From: Kosakonia oryzae
GTDB taxonomy: Bacteria > Pseudomonadota > Gammaproteobacteria > Enterobacterales > Enterobacteriaceae
DNA: 64,000 bases
Reading direction: 5' to 3'
NCBI RefSeq assembly: GCF_001658025.2
Contig: NZ_CP014007.2
Span: 2,170,001 to 2,234,000 of the forward strand
Of this stretch, positions 1-9,674 are shown in pieces; within the stretch, counting starts at the first letter, position 1; each line of letters starts with the position of its first letter. Below the pieces are notes generated by a model, which worked only from the letters and a program-made list of their open reading frames with translations, ran no database searches and was not told the DNA's origin. The position numbers and the translations under genes are program-made.

Positions 1-1572
1 CAGATTACCGGTACCGTTCGTGCCCGTGACGCGAAAAACGTCAACAAAGATATGGCTACCGGCGAAGTTGAAGTGTTCGCCACTGAACTGAACATCATCA
101 ACCGTTCCGATGTGCTGCCGCTGGACTCCAACCACGTCAACACCGAAGAAGCGCGTCTGAAATATCGCTATCTCGATCTGCGTCGTCCGGAAATGGCGCA
201 GCGCCTGAAAACCCGTGCGAAAATCACCAGTTTCGTGCGTCGCTTTATGGACGATCACGGCTTCCTCGATATCGAAACGCCGATGCTGACGAAAGCCACG
301 CCGGAAGGCGCACGCGACTACCTCGTACCTTCGCGCGTGCATAAAGGCAAATTTTACGCGCTGCCGCAGTCCCCACAGCTGTTCAAACAGCTGCTGATGA
401 TGTCCGGTTTTGACCGTTATTATCAGATCGTTAAATGCTTCCGTGATGAAGACCTGCGCGCTGACCGTCAGCCGGAATTTACCCAGATTGATGTGGAAAC
501 CTCTTTCATGACCGCGCCGCAGGTGCGTGAAGTGATGGAAGCGTTAGTGCGTCAGCTGTGGCTGGAAATTAAAGGTGTTGATCTGGGGGATTTCCCGATC
601 ATGACCTTTGCTGAAGCAGAGCGCCGCTATGGTTCTGATAAACCGGATCTGCGTAACCCGATGGAACTGGTGGACGTGGCTGACCTGCTGAAAACGGTCG
701 AATTTAAAGTCTTCTCCGGCCCGGCAAACGATGCAAAAGGTCGCGTTGCCGCGCTGCGTGTGCCAGGTGGCGCACAACTTAGCCGTAAACAAATTGACGA
801 CTACGGCAAATTTATTGAAATCTACGGCGCGAAAGGCCTGGCGTACATCAAGGTTAATGAAGCAGCGAAAGGCCTGGAAGGCATTACCAGCCCGGTGGCC
901 AAGTTCCTGAATGCTGAAATTGTCAGCGCGATCCTTGAGCGCACGGGCGCGCAGGACGGCGACATGATCTTCTTCGGCGCGGACCACAAGAAAGTGGTTG
1001 CTGATGCGCTGGGCGCGTTGCGTCTGAAGCTCGGTAAAGATCTGAATCTGACAGACGAAGCGAAGTGGGCTCCGTTGTGGGTTATCGACTTCCCGATGTT
1101 TGAAGATGACGGTGAAGGCGGTCTGACGGCGATGCACCATCCGTTCACCTCGCCGAAAGACATGACCGCTGCCGAGCTGAAAGCGGCGCCGGAAGATGCG
1201 GTGGCTAACGCCTACGATATGGTGATCAACGGTTACGAAGTGGGCGGCGGTTCTGTCCGTATCCACAGCGGCGAAATGCAGCAGACCGTGTTCAGCATCC
1301 TGGGGATTAACGAGCAGGAACAGCGCGAGAAGTTTGGTTTCCTGCTTGATGCGCTGAAATACGGTACGCCGCCGCATGCGGGCTTGGCATTCGGCCTGGA
1401 TCGTCTGACCATGCTGCTGACCGGTACCGATAACATCCGTGACGTTATTGCCTTCCCGAAAACCACGGCGGCAGCCTGTCTACTGACCGAAGCGCCGAGT
1501 TTCGCTAACCCGGCCGCGCTGGCGGAACTGGGCATTGCGGTGGTCAAAAAAGAGACCCCGGAGAATAAATAA
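1..1572 (+). CDS. aspS: Aspartate-tRNA ligase, 5'-truncated by the window edge
   Basis: Class II aminoacyl-tRNA synthetase that charges tRNA-Asp in the cytoplasm. The frame is open from base 1 with no start, and 523 residues are visible against about 590 in E. coli, so only the N-terminal part of the anticodon-binding domain is missing. Visible features: class II motif 2 ([16 protein letters not shown]), the bacterial GAD insertion in the middle, and motif 3 near the end ([13 protein letters not shown]). The sequence matches E. coli AspS nearly throughout as I remember it. The stop lies one base before the nudB start, so the two are probably translationally coupled. Confidence 0.97.
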   Translation, partial: QITGTVRARDAKNVNKDMATGEVEVFATELNIINRSDVLPLDSNHVNTEEARLKYRYLDLRRPEMAQRLKTRAKITSFVRRFMDDHGFLDIETPMLTKATPEGARDYLVPSRVHKGKFYALPQSPQLFKQLLMMSGFDRYYQIVKCFRDEDLRADRQPEFTQIDVETSFMTAPQVREVMEALVRQLWLEIKGVDLGDFPIMTFAEAERRYGSDKPDLRNPMELVDVADLLKTVEFKVFSGPANDAKGRVAALRVPGGAQLSRKQIDDYGKFIEIYGAKGLAYIKVNEAAKGLEGITSPVAKFLNAEIVSAILERTGAQDGDMIFFGADHKKVVADALGALRLKLGKDLNLTDEAKWAPLWVIDFPMFEDDGEGGLTAMHHPFTSPKDMTAAELKAAPEDAVANAYDMVINGYEVGGGSVRIHSGEMQQTVFSILGINEQEQREKFGFLLDALKYGTPPHAGLAFGLDRLTMLLTGTDNIRDVIAFPKTTAAACLLTEAPSFANPAALAELGIAVVKKETPENK

Positions 1573-1573
1573 G

Positions 1574-2017
1574 ATGCCATTCAAGCATCCCGTTTCCGTG
1601 CTGGTGGTAATTTACGCGCAGGACACGAAACGGGTGCTGATGTTGCAGCGACGCGACGATCCCGATTTCTGGCAGTCGGTAACCGGCAGCCTGGAAGCGG
1701 GGGAGAACGCAACGCAAGCCGCCCTGCGTGAAGTAAAGGAAGAGGTCGAAATCGATGTTGTCTGCGAGCAACTGACCTTAGTCGACTGTCAGCGCACGGT
1801 GGAGTATGAAATCTTTAGTCATTTACGTCATCGCTATGCGCCGGGCGTAACGCACAATACCGAATCCTGGTTTTGTCTTGCGCTGCCCCATGAACGTCCG
1901 ATTGTTTTTACCGAACATCTGACGTACCGCTGGCTTGATGCCCCCGCAGCGGCGGCATTAACCAAATCATGGAGCAACCGGCAGGCGATTGAAGAATTTG
2001 TTATTAACGCCGACTAA
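1574..2017 (+). CDS. nudB: Dihydroneopterin triphosphate diphosphatase (Nudix)
   Basis: Nudix hydrolase that removes pyrophosphate from dihydroneopterin triphosphate in folate synthesis. It has 147 residues (E. coli NudB 150). The Nudix box runs from about residue 38 to 60 (GSLEAGE...REVKEEVEI). I chose the ATG one base after the aspS stop because it gives the family length and N-terminus MPFKHPVSVLVV; the longer upstream frame would overlap aspS. It sits in the aspS-nudB-yebC-ruvC order typical of enterobacteria. Confidence 0.95.
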   Translation: MPFKHPVSVLVVIYAQDTKRVLMLQRRDDPDFWQSVTGSLEAGENATQAALREVKEEVEIDVVCEQLTLVDCQRTVEYEIFSHLRHRYAPGVTHNTESWFCLALPHERPIVFTEHLTYRWLDAPAAAALTKSWSNRQAIEEFVINAD

Positions 2018-2162
2018 TTTTCCCCGGAATTTTAGTTCTCAGGAAGGCGGCAAACCCGCACGTCGCCAGAAGCTTGCTTCGGTAAGCGGCTGGTACGGAT
2101 GGGGTTGTCAATGCTTCTGAGGCTGAAAGGCGAAGGGAAATGGCTTTATTGGAGAGTTTTTT

Positions 2163-2903
2163 ATGGCAGGTCACAGTAAATGGGCCAACACCAAACACCG
2201 CAAAGCAGCACAGGATGCCAAGCGCGGTAAGATCTTTACCAAAATCATTCGCGAGCTGGTTACGGCTGCCCGTCTGGGCGGCGGCGATATCGGTTCCAAC
2301 CCGCGTCTGCGCGCGGCGGTGGATAAAGCGTTGTCCAACAACATGACCCGCGACACCTTAAACCGTGCTATCGCGCGCGGCGTGGGCGGCGATGACGACG
2401 CGAATATGGAAACCATCATTTATGAAGGTTACGGCCCTGGCGGCACCGCGGTAATGGTTGAATGTCTGAGTGACAACCGCAACCGTACCGTTGCCGAAGT
2501 GCGTCATGCTTTCAGCAAATGCGGTGGTAACCTGGGGACTGACGGTTCCGTGGCTTATCTGTTCAGCAAAAAAGGGGTGATCTCCTTTGAAGCGGGCGAC
2601 GAAGACACCATCATGGAAGCGGCGCTGGAAGCCGGTGCTGAAGACGTGGTGACCTTTGATGACGGCGCTATCGACGTCTACACCGCGTGGGAAGAGATGG
2701 GTGCCGTGCGCGATGCGCTGGAAGCGGCTGGCCTGAAAGCGGACAACGCTGAAGTGTCGATGATCCCGTCTACCAAAGCTGATATGGATGCAGAAACTGC
2801 GCCGAAACTGCTGCGTCTGATCGATATGCTGGAAGATTGCGACGACGTGCAGGAAGTCTACCATAACGGTGAGATCTCCGATGAGGTTGCGGCGACGCTG
2901 TAA
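2163..2903 (+). CDS. yebC: YebC/PmpR family protein
   Basis: Conserved cytoplasmic protein of the YebC/TACO1 family, 246 residues, the usual length. The N-terminus [14 protein letters not shown] is the family hallmark. Members have been described as DNA-binding regulators and, more recently, as factors that relieve ribosome stalling; the sequence does not decide between these. A GGAGAG Shine-Dalgarno lies about 6 bases before the ATG. It is followed after 37 bases by ruvC. The 145 bases upstream hold no gene that I can see. Confidence 0.95.
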   Translation: MAGHSKWANTKHRKAAQDAKRGKIFTKIIRELVTAARLGGGDIGSNPRLRAAVDKALSNNMTRDTLNRAIARGVGGDDDANMETIIYEGYGPGGTAVMVECLSDNRNRTVAEVRHAFSKCGGNLGTDGSVAYLFSKKGVISFEAGDEDTIMEAALEAGAEDVVTFDDGAIDVYTAWEEMGAVRDALEAAGLKADNAEVSMIPSTKADMDAETAPKLLRLIDMLEDCDDVQEVYHNGEISDEVAATL

Positions 2904-2940
2904 TGTCGCTGACTAAACCACCCCTGGCCGGAGGCGCATA

Positions 2941-3462
2941 ATGGCGATTATTCTCGGTATTGACCCGGGTTCGCGCGTCACCGGTTACGGTGTGATCCGC
3001 CAGACTGGAAGGCAACTGACCTACCTTGGCAGCGGCTGCATTCGCACGAAGGTCGAGGATTTACCGTCGCGCCTCAAGCTCATTTACGCAGGCGTGACGG
3101 AAATCATCACCCAGTTTCAGCCGGATTTTTTCGCCATCGAACAGGTGTTTATGGCGAAAAATGCCGATTCAGCGCTGAAACTTGGGCAGGCGCGCGGCGT
3201 GGCGATCGTTGCCGCCGTCAATCAGGATCTCCCCGTCTTTGAGTATGCTGCCCGTCAGGTCAAACAGACGGTTGTCGGTATTGGCAGCGCGGAAAAAAGC
3301 CAAGTGCAACACATGGTGCGAACCTTGCTGAAGCTTCCGGCCAATCCGCAGGCGGATGCCGCTGATGCGCTGGCAATTGCCATTACGCATTGCCATGTCA
3401 GTCAGAACGCCTTACAGGTGAGCAGTACGCGGCTTAATCTTGCCCGCGGAAGATTACGTTAA
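2941..3462 (+). CDS. ruvC: Crossover junction endodeoxyribonuclease RuvC
   Basis: Holliday-junction resolvase that acts with RuvAB in recombinational repair. It has 173 residues, the E. coli length, and starts [12 protein letters not shown]. The catalytic acidic residues are visible: Asp in GIDPGS, Glu in FAIEQVF and the paired Asp residues in ADAADALA. A strong terminator follows immediately, so unlike a continuous ruvCAB layout it is cut off from ruvAB by the inserted regulator/SDR pair. Confidence 0.97.
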   Translation: MAIILGIDPGSRVTGYGVIRQTGRQLTYLGSGCIRTKVEDLPSRLKLIYAGVTEIITQFQPDFFAIEQVFMAKNADSALKLGQARGVAIVAAVNQDLPVFEYAARQVKQTVVGIGSAEKSQVQHMVRTLLKLPANPQADAADALAIAITHCHVSQNALQVSSTRLNLARGRLR

Positions 3463-3463
3463 A

Positions 3464-3487
3464 AAGCGCCAGTTAACGGCGCTTTTT
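3464..3487 (+). terminator. Intrinsic terminator after ruvC
   Basis: Perfect 7-bp stem AAGCGCC / GGCGCTT with a 7-base loop, followed by a T run. It lies between ruvC and the convergent regulator gene, so it may serve both strands. Confidence 0.85.
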
Positions 3488-4306
3488 TTATAACAGCGAG
3501 CGAATTTTCTGCGCATCCTCTTCCTCCGATGGGTTATAAACCACCATCGTCAAATCGGGTTGTCCTTCCACAGAAAAACTCGAATACTCCAGCGATAACT
3601 TGCCGACATTCCTGTGCAGCAGAATTTTGGTGCCTTCTCCCATCCCGCCAATATCATTGCTTTGCCATAGCGCGGCAAATTCAGGAGAGGCAGAACTCAA
3701 CTCTTCTACCAGAGGGCGGATCTCCACCGATGCACCTGCACGGGTCGCATCAGCACGGAACGCCGCCACCAGATAGCGCGCCAGCGCGTACCAGTCGCTC
3801 TGGGCAGCACGAGCCTGCGGATTAAGGAAAATACGGCGCAGAATATTACGCTCCTGCACGGGCAATGTGGGGTAATCGGATAACACCACGGTGGCGGCTT
3901 TGTTCCATGCCAGCACATCCCAGGTGGCATTGCGGATCACCGCCGGGCTGATGGGCATACAGTCCAGCACCTTTTGCAGCCGTTCGGTCACTGTGCCGGT
4001 TGCCGCGTAATGTATGCCCGGAGCGCGCCCGAGAGCCAGATGAAAAACATGCTCCCGTTCCCGTTCGGAAAGGCGCAGCGCCTGGCAAATTCTGTCCAGC
4101 ACTTCTGCCGAGGGTGTACCACCGCGTCCTTGTTCAAGCCAGGTATACCAGGTGGCGCTAATGCAGGCCAGATGCGCGACTTCTTCCCGCCGCAGCCCCG
4201 GCGTGCGTCGGCGTGCGGTGTGAAATCCCAGCGCGTTGGGATCCAACTGCGCGCGGCGGGATTTCAGGTAACTGCCCAGATCTTTTGGCTGAGTAACGCT
4301 CTGCAT
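3488..4306 (-). CDS. XRE-family regulator with MmyB-like ligand domain
   Basis: Helix-turn-helix regulator of 272 residues. The N-terminal ~85 residues form an XRE domain (GSYLKSRRAQLDP...PGLRREEVAHLACISATWYTWLEQGR). The rest resembles the MmyB-type domain (NATWDVLAWN motif; PAS-like, thought to bind a lipophilic ligand). It is divergent from an SDR gene across 95 bases containing an inverted repeat, the standard arrangement in which such a regulator controls the neighbouring oxidoreductase. E. coli carries a different gene (yebB) between ruvC and ruvA, so this pair is an accessory insertion. Ligand unknown. Confidence 0.85.
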   Translation of the reverse strand: MQSVTQPKDLGSYLKSRRAQLDPNALGFHTARRRTPGLRREEVAHLACISATWYTWLEQGRGGTPSAEVLDRICQALRLSEREREHVFHLALGRAPGIHYAATGTVTERLQKVLDCMPISPAVIRNATWDVLAWNKAATVVLSDYPTLPVQERNILRRIFLNPQARAAQSDWYALARYLVAAFRADATRAGASVEIRPLVEELSSASPEFAALWQSNDIGGMGEGTKILLHRNVGKLSLEYSSFSVEGQPDLTMVVYNPSEEEDAQKIRSLL

Positions 4307-4322
4307 CCTGTTAGTCCTTATA

Positions 4323-4355
4323 CCACGATAAAGTCACTACTTTTCTCTATCACGG
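4323..4355. promoter_or_regulatory. Candidate operator between regulator and SDR
   Basis: Imperfect inverted repeat CCACGATAAAG (4323-4333) and CTCTATCACGG (4345-4355), 8 of 11 positions matching. The arms are 22 bases apart start to start, which is two helical turns. Its place in the divergent intergenic region suggests it is the binding site of the XRE/MmyB regulator. This is inference. Confidence 0.45.
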
Positions 4356-4401
4356 ATATTTATAAGGATAACGGCGCGAGTCAACATCAGGAGGCACACG
4401 C

Positions 4402-5283
4402 ATGCATGTTTTTCTGACTGGCGCGACCGGATGGGTCGGCGCAACAGTGGCGGCTGAGTTACTGGCCGCCGGGCACCAGGTAAGTGGTCTGGTGCGAAAT
4501 GCAGACAAGGCGCAGGCACTGCTTGCCGCCGGCGGGCAAGTGGTTCATGGAACGCTGGACGATCATGACGTTCTTTTTGCGGCGGCGGCAAAAGCCGATG
4601 CTGTGATCCACACTGCGTTTAATCATGATTTTTCGCGCTTTGCGCAGAATTGCGCACAGGATCAACGCGCAATTGAAGTACTGGGAGAGGCGTTACTCGG
4701 CTCCGAACGCCCGTTATTGGTGACGTCGGGGCTGGCAAGGCTGTCGCAGGGCCGCCCGGCAACGGAAGCAGACAAGCCGGGCGAAGGGCCGGACTATCTT
4801 CGTCGTTCCGAACAGGCGGCGCAGGCGCTGGCTGAAAAAGGCGTACGCGCGGCGAGTATCCGCCTGGCACCCACCGTGCACGGCGTCGGCGATCACGGCT
4901 TTGTACCCATTCTGATCGCCCTGGCAAAACAAACTGGCGTCGCCGCCTGGCCTGCCGGGGCGGATAATCACTGGGCGGCGGTACACCGGATTGATGCAGC
5001 GAAGGTCTACCGGCTGGCGCTGGAAAGTGGCGTCACACAGCCGGTTTATCACGCGGTCGCGGAAGAGGCGATTGCTATGCGCGATATCGCCATTGCTATC
5101 GGCAAAATGCTAGGTTTACCAGCCGAACCGCGTGAAGCCGCTCATTTTGGCTGGTTCGCTAATTTTGCGGCCGGGGAGATGTCAGCATCAAGCGAACAGA
5201 CTCGCCAGGTGCTGGGCTGGCAGCCAACGCAGCGTACGCTGTTAGACGATCTGAGCGATGAGGCGTATTACGCCCATTCCTGA
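4402..5283 (+). CDS. Atypical SDR / NAD(P)-binding epimerase-like protein
   Basis: Short-chain dehydrogenase/NAD-dependent epimerase family protein of 293 residues. The N-terminal nucleotide-binding motif is TGATGWVG, followed by a Rossmann fold to about residue 130. The usual YxxxK catalytic motif appears as YLRRS, with Ser in place of Lys, so activity may differ or be lost. Members of this group are often annotated as putative NAD(P)-dependent oxidoreductases beside MmyB-type regulators, as here. Substrate unknown. An AGGAGG Shine-Dalgarno precedes the ATG. Its transcript probably ends at the hairpin that overlaps the ruvA LexA box. Confidence 0.85.
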   Translation: MHVFLTGATGWVGATVAAELLAAGHQVSGLVRNADKAQALLAAGGQVVHGTLDDHDVLFAAAAKADAVIHTAFNHDFSRFAQNCAQDQRAIEVLGEALLGSERPLLVTSGLARLSQGRPATEADKPGEGPDYLRRSEQAAQALAEKGVRAASIRLAPTVHGVGDHGFVPILIALAKQTGVAAWPAGADNHWAAVHRIDAAKVYRLALESGVTQPVYHAVAEEAIAMRDIAIAIGKMLGLPAEPREAAHFGWFANFAAGEMSASSEQTRQVLGWQPTQRTLLDDLSDEAYYAHS

Positions 5284-5312
5284 ACCGCCCTCGCGCTTTT
5301 CTTTCAATATTC

Positions 5313-5339
5313 GGCTGGATATCTATCCAGCCTTTTTTT
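5313..5339 (+). terminator. Terminator-like hairpin coincident with the LexA box
   Basis: The LexA palindrome extends to an 8-bp stem GGCTGGAT / ATCCAGCC with a 4-base loop and is followed directly by seven T residues, the full layout of an intrinsic terminator. It would end transcripts of the upstream SDR gene. Confidence 0.6.
5315..5330. promoter_or_regulatory. LexA (SOS) box of ruvAB
   Basis: CTGGATATCTATCCAG, matching the known E. coli ruvA SOS box core (variant of CTGT-N8-ACAG). It lies 53 bases before the ruvA GTG, and a TATGAT -10-like hexamer lies just downstream (5339-5344). Expected to bind LexA and place ruvAB under DNA-damage control. Confidence 0.88.
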
Positions 5340-5382
5340 ATGATACAGCATTACACCTTAGCCCATAGCGCAGGAGCGTCAC

Positions 5383-5994
5383 GTGATAGGCAGACTCAGA
5401 GGCATTATTGTAGAAAAACAACCCCCGTTGGTTCTGCTGGAAGTGGGAGGCGTGGGTTATGAAGTGCACATGCCGATGACCTGTTTTTATGAATTGCCGG
5501 ATGCCGGTAAAGAGGCGACGGTTTTCACCCAGTTTGTGGTGCGTGAAGATGCGCAGTTACTGTACGGCTTTAACAATAAGCAGGAACGCACGCTGTTTCG
5601 TGAGCTGATTAAAACGAATGGCGTCGGGCCGAAACTGGCGCTGGCGATTTTGTCCGGCATGTCAGCACAGCAATTCGTTAACGCCGTCGAACGCGAAGAT
5701 CCCGCTGCGCTGGTCAAATTGCCGGGGATCGGTAAAAAGACCGCCGAGCGCTTGATTGTCGAAATGAAAGACCGCTTTAAAGGTCTGCATGGCGATCTCT
5801 TCACTCCTGCGGTCGATCTGGTTCTCACCTCTCCGGCCAGCCCGGCAGCGGACGACGCTGAGCAGGAAGCGGTTGCTGCGCTGGTGTCGCTGGGATATAA
5901 ACCTCAGGAAGCCAGCCGGATGGTCAGCAAGATTGCCCGCCCGGATGCCAACAGTGAAACCCTGATCCGTGAAGCGCTGCGCGCGGCGTTGTGA
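5383..5994 (+). CDS. ruvA: Holliday junction branch migration protein RuvA
   Basis: DNA-binding subunit of the RuvAB branch-migration complex; tetramers hold the four-way junction and load RuvB. It has 203 residues (family length), an N-terminal OB fold, two HhH motifs around residues 70-130 ([13 protein letters not shown] and [12 protein letters not shown]), and a C-terminal RuvB-binding domain. It uses a GTG start (MIGRLRGI), as in E. coli, with a GGAG about 8 bases upstream. It is first gene of the SOS-inducible ruvAB operon, with an 8-base gap to ruvB. Confidence 0.97.
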   Translation: MIGRLRGIIVEKQPPLVLLEVGGVGYEVHMPMTCFYELPDAGKEATVFTQFVVREDAQLLYGFNNKQERTLFRELIKTNGVGPKLALAILSGMSAQQFVNAVEREDPAALVKLPGIGKKTAERLIVEMKDRFKGLHGDLFTPAVDLVLTSPASPAADDAEQEAVAALVSLGYKPQEASRMVSKIARPDANSETLIREALRAAL

Positions 5995-5999
5995 GGTAG

Positions 6000-7013
<1,014 letters not shown>

Positions 7014-7016
7014 ACA

Positions 7017-7049
7017 AAAAGGCCGGCAAGCGTCTGCTTCCGGCCTTTT
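7017..7049. terminator. Bidirectional terminator between ruvB and znuB
   Basis: Perfect 10-bp arms AAAAGGCCGG and CCGGCCTTTT with a 13-base loop. The A/T tracts on both sides make it functional for both converging operons. Confidence 0.9.
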
Positions 7050-7098
7050 ATATCAGTTGCAGCAACGGATGATCTTAGCCAGCTGCGCCCGATAATCG

Positions 7099-7884
7099 TT
7101 AGTTAACGGGTTTCTTCGTCATGCTAAAGATAAACAGCAGCGCCGCGCACAGCACGACTGACGGGCCGGCTGGCGTATCGTAGAAGGCGGAGAAAGTCAG
7201 ACCGCCGGTGACCGCAATCATTCCGACGGCTACGGCAATCGCCGCCATCTGTTCTGGTGTTCGCGCGAATCGACGCGCTGTCGCAGCCGGGATAATCAAC
7301 AGTGAAGTGATGATCAGTGCGCCGACAAATTTCATGGCGACGCCAATGGTCAGGGCGGTAACCAGCATCAGCAACAGCTTGACCCGTTGCAGCTTCACGC
7401 CGTCAACAAATGCCAGCTCCGGGCTGATGGTCATCGACAGTAAGTTGCGCCACTGCCAGAGCAGGATCGCCAGCACCACCACCACGCCAGTAGCAATAGC
7501 CATGAGATCGTCCGGCGTCACCGCCAGCAGATCGCCAAACAGATAAGCCATCAAATCGACGCGAATGTTCGACATCAGACTGACCACGACCAGACCGAGA
7601 GATAGCGCACTGTGCGCCATAATACCGAGCAGAGTATCGATCGCCAGTTGCGGGCGTTTCTCCAGCCACACCAGACCAACTGCCAGCAGTAACGTCACGG
7701 CAATGACAGCGTAAAAGGGATTCACATCCAGCAGAAGACCAAATGCAACGCCAAGTAAAGATGCGTGCGCCAGCGTGTCGCCAAAATAGGACATCCGTCG
7801 CCAGACGACAAATGAGCCCAGCGGCCCGGCAGCGCAGGCGAGCAAAACCCCGGCCAGCCAGCCGGGCAGTAATAATTCAATCAT
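7099..7884 (-). CDS. znuB: Zinc ABC transporter permease ZnuB
   Basis: Inner-membrane permease of the high-affinity Zn2+ importer ZnuABC, 261 residues, with strongly hydrophobic segments throughout (about 7-8 transmembrane helices) in ABC-3 family order. The start overlaps the znuC stop by 4 bases (ATGA), indicating translational coupling. It is transcribed with znuC from the Zur-controlled divergent promoter. Confidence 0.96.
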   Translation of the reverse strand: MIELLLPGWLAGVLLACAAGPLGSFVVWRRMSYFGDTLAHASLLGVAFGLLLDVNPFYAVIAVTLLLAVGLVWLEKRPQLAIDTLLGIMAHSALSLGLVVVSLMSNIRVDLMAYLFGDLLAVTPDDLMAIATGVVVVLAILLWQWRNLLSMTISPELAFVDGVKLQRVKLLLMLVTALTIGVAMKFVGALIITSLLIIPAATARRFARTPEQMAAIAVAVGMIAVTGGLTFSAFYDTPAGPSVVLCAALLFIFSMTKKPVN

Positions 7885-8636
7885 GAGTGTCCATTACCCT
7901 GGCGCAGAACAATCCGGCCCTGCAGATCGTGGCGGTGATTATGGTTATGGCGATAAATGCCAAGCTGTTCCGCACCGCGATGCCCAAACATAGAGATAAA
8001 TTCCGGATGCATCGAAACCACTTCTGGCGTACCTGAACAGCAAATATGGTGGTTAAGGCACAGGACTTCATCCGTTTTCGCCATCACCAGATGCAGATCG
8101 TGAGAAACCATCAGTACTGCACAGTTGAGTTCTTTACGCAGTTGATCTATCAGATTGTAAAGCGCGACCTGGCCATTAACGTCTACGCCCTGGGTGGGTT
8201 CATCCAGCACCAAAAGCTGCGGGCTGTTAAGCAGGGCGCGAGCCAGCAAAACACGCTGCGTTTCGCCCCCGGAAAGTTTTTGCATCGGAGCATCTACCAG
8301 ATGTGCAGCCTGTACGCGTTTCAGCGCCGGAATAATGTCGTCTTTGCGGGTGCCGGGGCGTAAACGCATAAAGCGGCCTACCGTCAGCGGTAATGTGGCG
8401 TCAAGATGCAATTTTTGCGGCACATAGCCGATACGCAGGTTCTTTTCACGCTTGATCATCCCTGCATCCGGTGCTACCAGGCCCAGCACTGCGCGCACCA
8501 GCGTAGATTTACCCGCACCATTGGGGCCGAGCAAGGTTAAAATTTTTCCTGCGCGTAAGTTGAGCGAGATATCAGACAGGACGCGCCGTTGACCAAAAGC
8601 AACGGTGACATTTTCGAGCGTTACAAGATTCGTCAT
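7881..8636 (-). CDS. znuC: Zinc ABC transporter ATP-binding protein ZnuC
   Basis: ATPase of the ZnuABC zinc importer. Motifs in order: Walker [10 protein letters not shown], signature LSGGETQR, Walker [11 protein letters not shown], and switch His in MVSHDLH. The His-rich tail ([10 protein letters not shown]) is typical of ZnuC. I placed the start at the internal ATG (MTNLVTLEN), giving 251 residues like E. coli; the longer frame would run through the Zur site. Confidence 0.96.
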   Translation of the reverse strand: MTNLVTLENVTVAFGQRRVLSDISLNLRAGKILTLLGPNGAGKSTLVRAVLGLVAPDAGMIKREKNLRIGYVPQKLHLDATLPLTVGRFMRLRPGTRKDDIIPALKRVQAAHLVDAPMQKLSGGETQRVLLARALLNSPQLLVLDEPTQGVDVNGQVALYNLIDQLRKELNCAVLMVSHDLHLVMAKTDEVLCLNHHICCSGTPEVVSMHPEFISMFGHRGAEQLGIYRHNHNHRHDLQGRIVLRQGNGHS

Positions 8637-8664
8637 AGCATTTAACAGGTTGCACAAGTTGTCG

Positions 8665-8683
8665 GATGTTATAATATCACACC
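8665..8683. promoter_or_regulatory. Candidate Zur operator in znuA-znuC intergenic region
   Basis: GATGTTATA-A-TATCACACC, a 9-1-9 imperfect palindrome (7 of 9 pairs) resembling the Zur consensus core with central TGTTATA. It lies between the two divergent starts, matching the known single Zur site that controls both znuA and znuCB in E. coli. Confidence 0.75.
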
Positions 8684-8714
8684 CCACACACTCATTACGA
8701 TGAACAGTTGCATT

Positions 8715-9659
8715 ATGTTACATAAAAATACGCTTCTTTGCGCAGCGCTATCTGCTGCTCTTCTCGCTGGTACAGCACAAACCGCTAATGCCGCTGTGGT
8801 GGCTTCACTCAAACCATTAGGATTTATCGCTTCTGCCATTGCCGACGGAGTGACGACTACTGAAGTGCTGCTGCCAGATGGTGCATCCGAGCATGATTAT
8901 TCACTGCGTCCTTCAGATGTAAAACGCTTACAAAACGCGGACTTAGTTTTTTGGGTCGGCCCGGAGATGGAAGCCTTTATGGCGCGTTCCGTACAAAAAA
9001 TTTCTGAGCAGAAACAGGTATCGATGGCCGCGCTTGCCGGTGTAAAACCGCTGCTGATGAAAGGGGCCGATGAAGACGAACATGGGCATGGTGAAGATCA
9101 CCACGATGGCGAAAAAAGTGACGAGCATCACCATCACGGCGATTACAACATGCATCTGTGGCTTTCCCCAGAGATTGCGCGGCTGTCGGCGGTTGCAATC
9201 CACGATAAATTAGTGGAAGTTATGCCGCAAAGTCGAGCCAGGCTTGACGCCAACTTGCAGGCCTTTGAGGCATCATTAACTCAGGCGGATAAGCAAGCTG
9301 GTAACGAGCTGGCACCGCTGAAAGGGAAGGGGTATTTCGTTTTTCATGACGCCTATGGCTACTTTGAAAGACACTACGGGCTGACCCCATTGGGGCACTT
9401 TACCGTCAATCCCGAAATTCAGCCTGGTGCGCAGCGTTTACATGAAATCAGAACACAGTTGGTTGAGCAAAAAGCCACGTGCGTTTTTGCTGAGCCACAG
9501 TTCAGGCCAGCGGTCGTTGAAGCTGTTGCCAGAGGGACATCCGTTCGAATGGGAACGTTGGATCCACTTGGAATCAGTATCAAGTTGGGCAAAGAGAGCT
9601 ATCCGCAGTTCCTTACCCAACTGGCTCAGCAGTATGCGAGCTGCCTGAAAGGAGAATAA
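8715..9659 (+). CDS. znuA: Periplasmic zinc-binding protein ZnuA
   Basis: Cluster A-I metal-binding protein that delivers Zn2+ to ZnuBC. It has 314 residues with a signal peptide ending near residue 26 (TANAA). The His/Asp/Glu-rich loop (about residues 115-145, [13 protein letters not shown] and EHHHHG) is characteristic of zinc-specific members. I chose MLHKNTLL as start, as in E. coli; an ATG five codons upstream is possible but lies closer to the regulatory site. Expected to be repressed by Zur when zinc is sufficient. Confidence 0.95.
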   Translation: MLHKNTLLCAALSAALLAGTAQTANAAVVASLKPLGFIASAIADGVTTTEVLLPDGASEHDYSLRPSDVKRLQNADLVFWVGPEMEAFMARSVQKISEQKQVSMAALAGVKPLLMKGADEDEHGHGEDHHDGEKSDEHHHHGDYNMHLWLSPEIARLSAVAIHDKLVEVMPQSRARLDANLQAFEASLTQADKQAGNELAPLKGKGYFVFHDAYGYFERHYGLTPLGHFTVNPEIQPGAQRLHEIRTQLVEQKATCVFAEPQFRPAVVEAVARGTSVRMGTLDPLGISIKLGKESYPQFLTQLAQQYASCLKGE

Positions 9660-9674
9660 CGAGGAAGTGAATAC

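Noticed and set aside
544-1377. Long antisense open frame (277 codons) inside aspS
   Set aside because: Shadow of a strongly conserved coding strand with regular codon bias; no Shine-Dalgarno and no recognisable protein.
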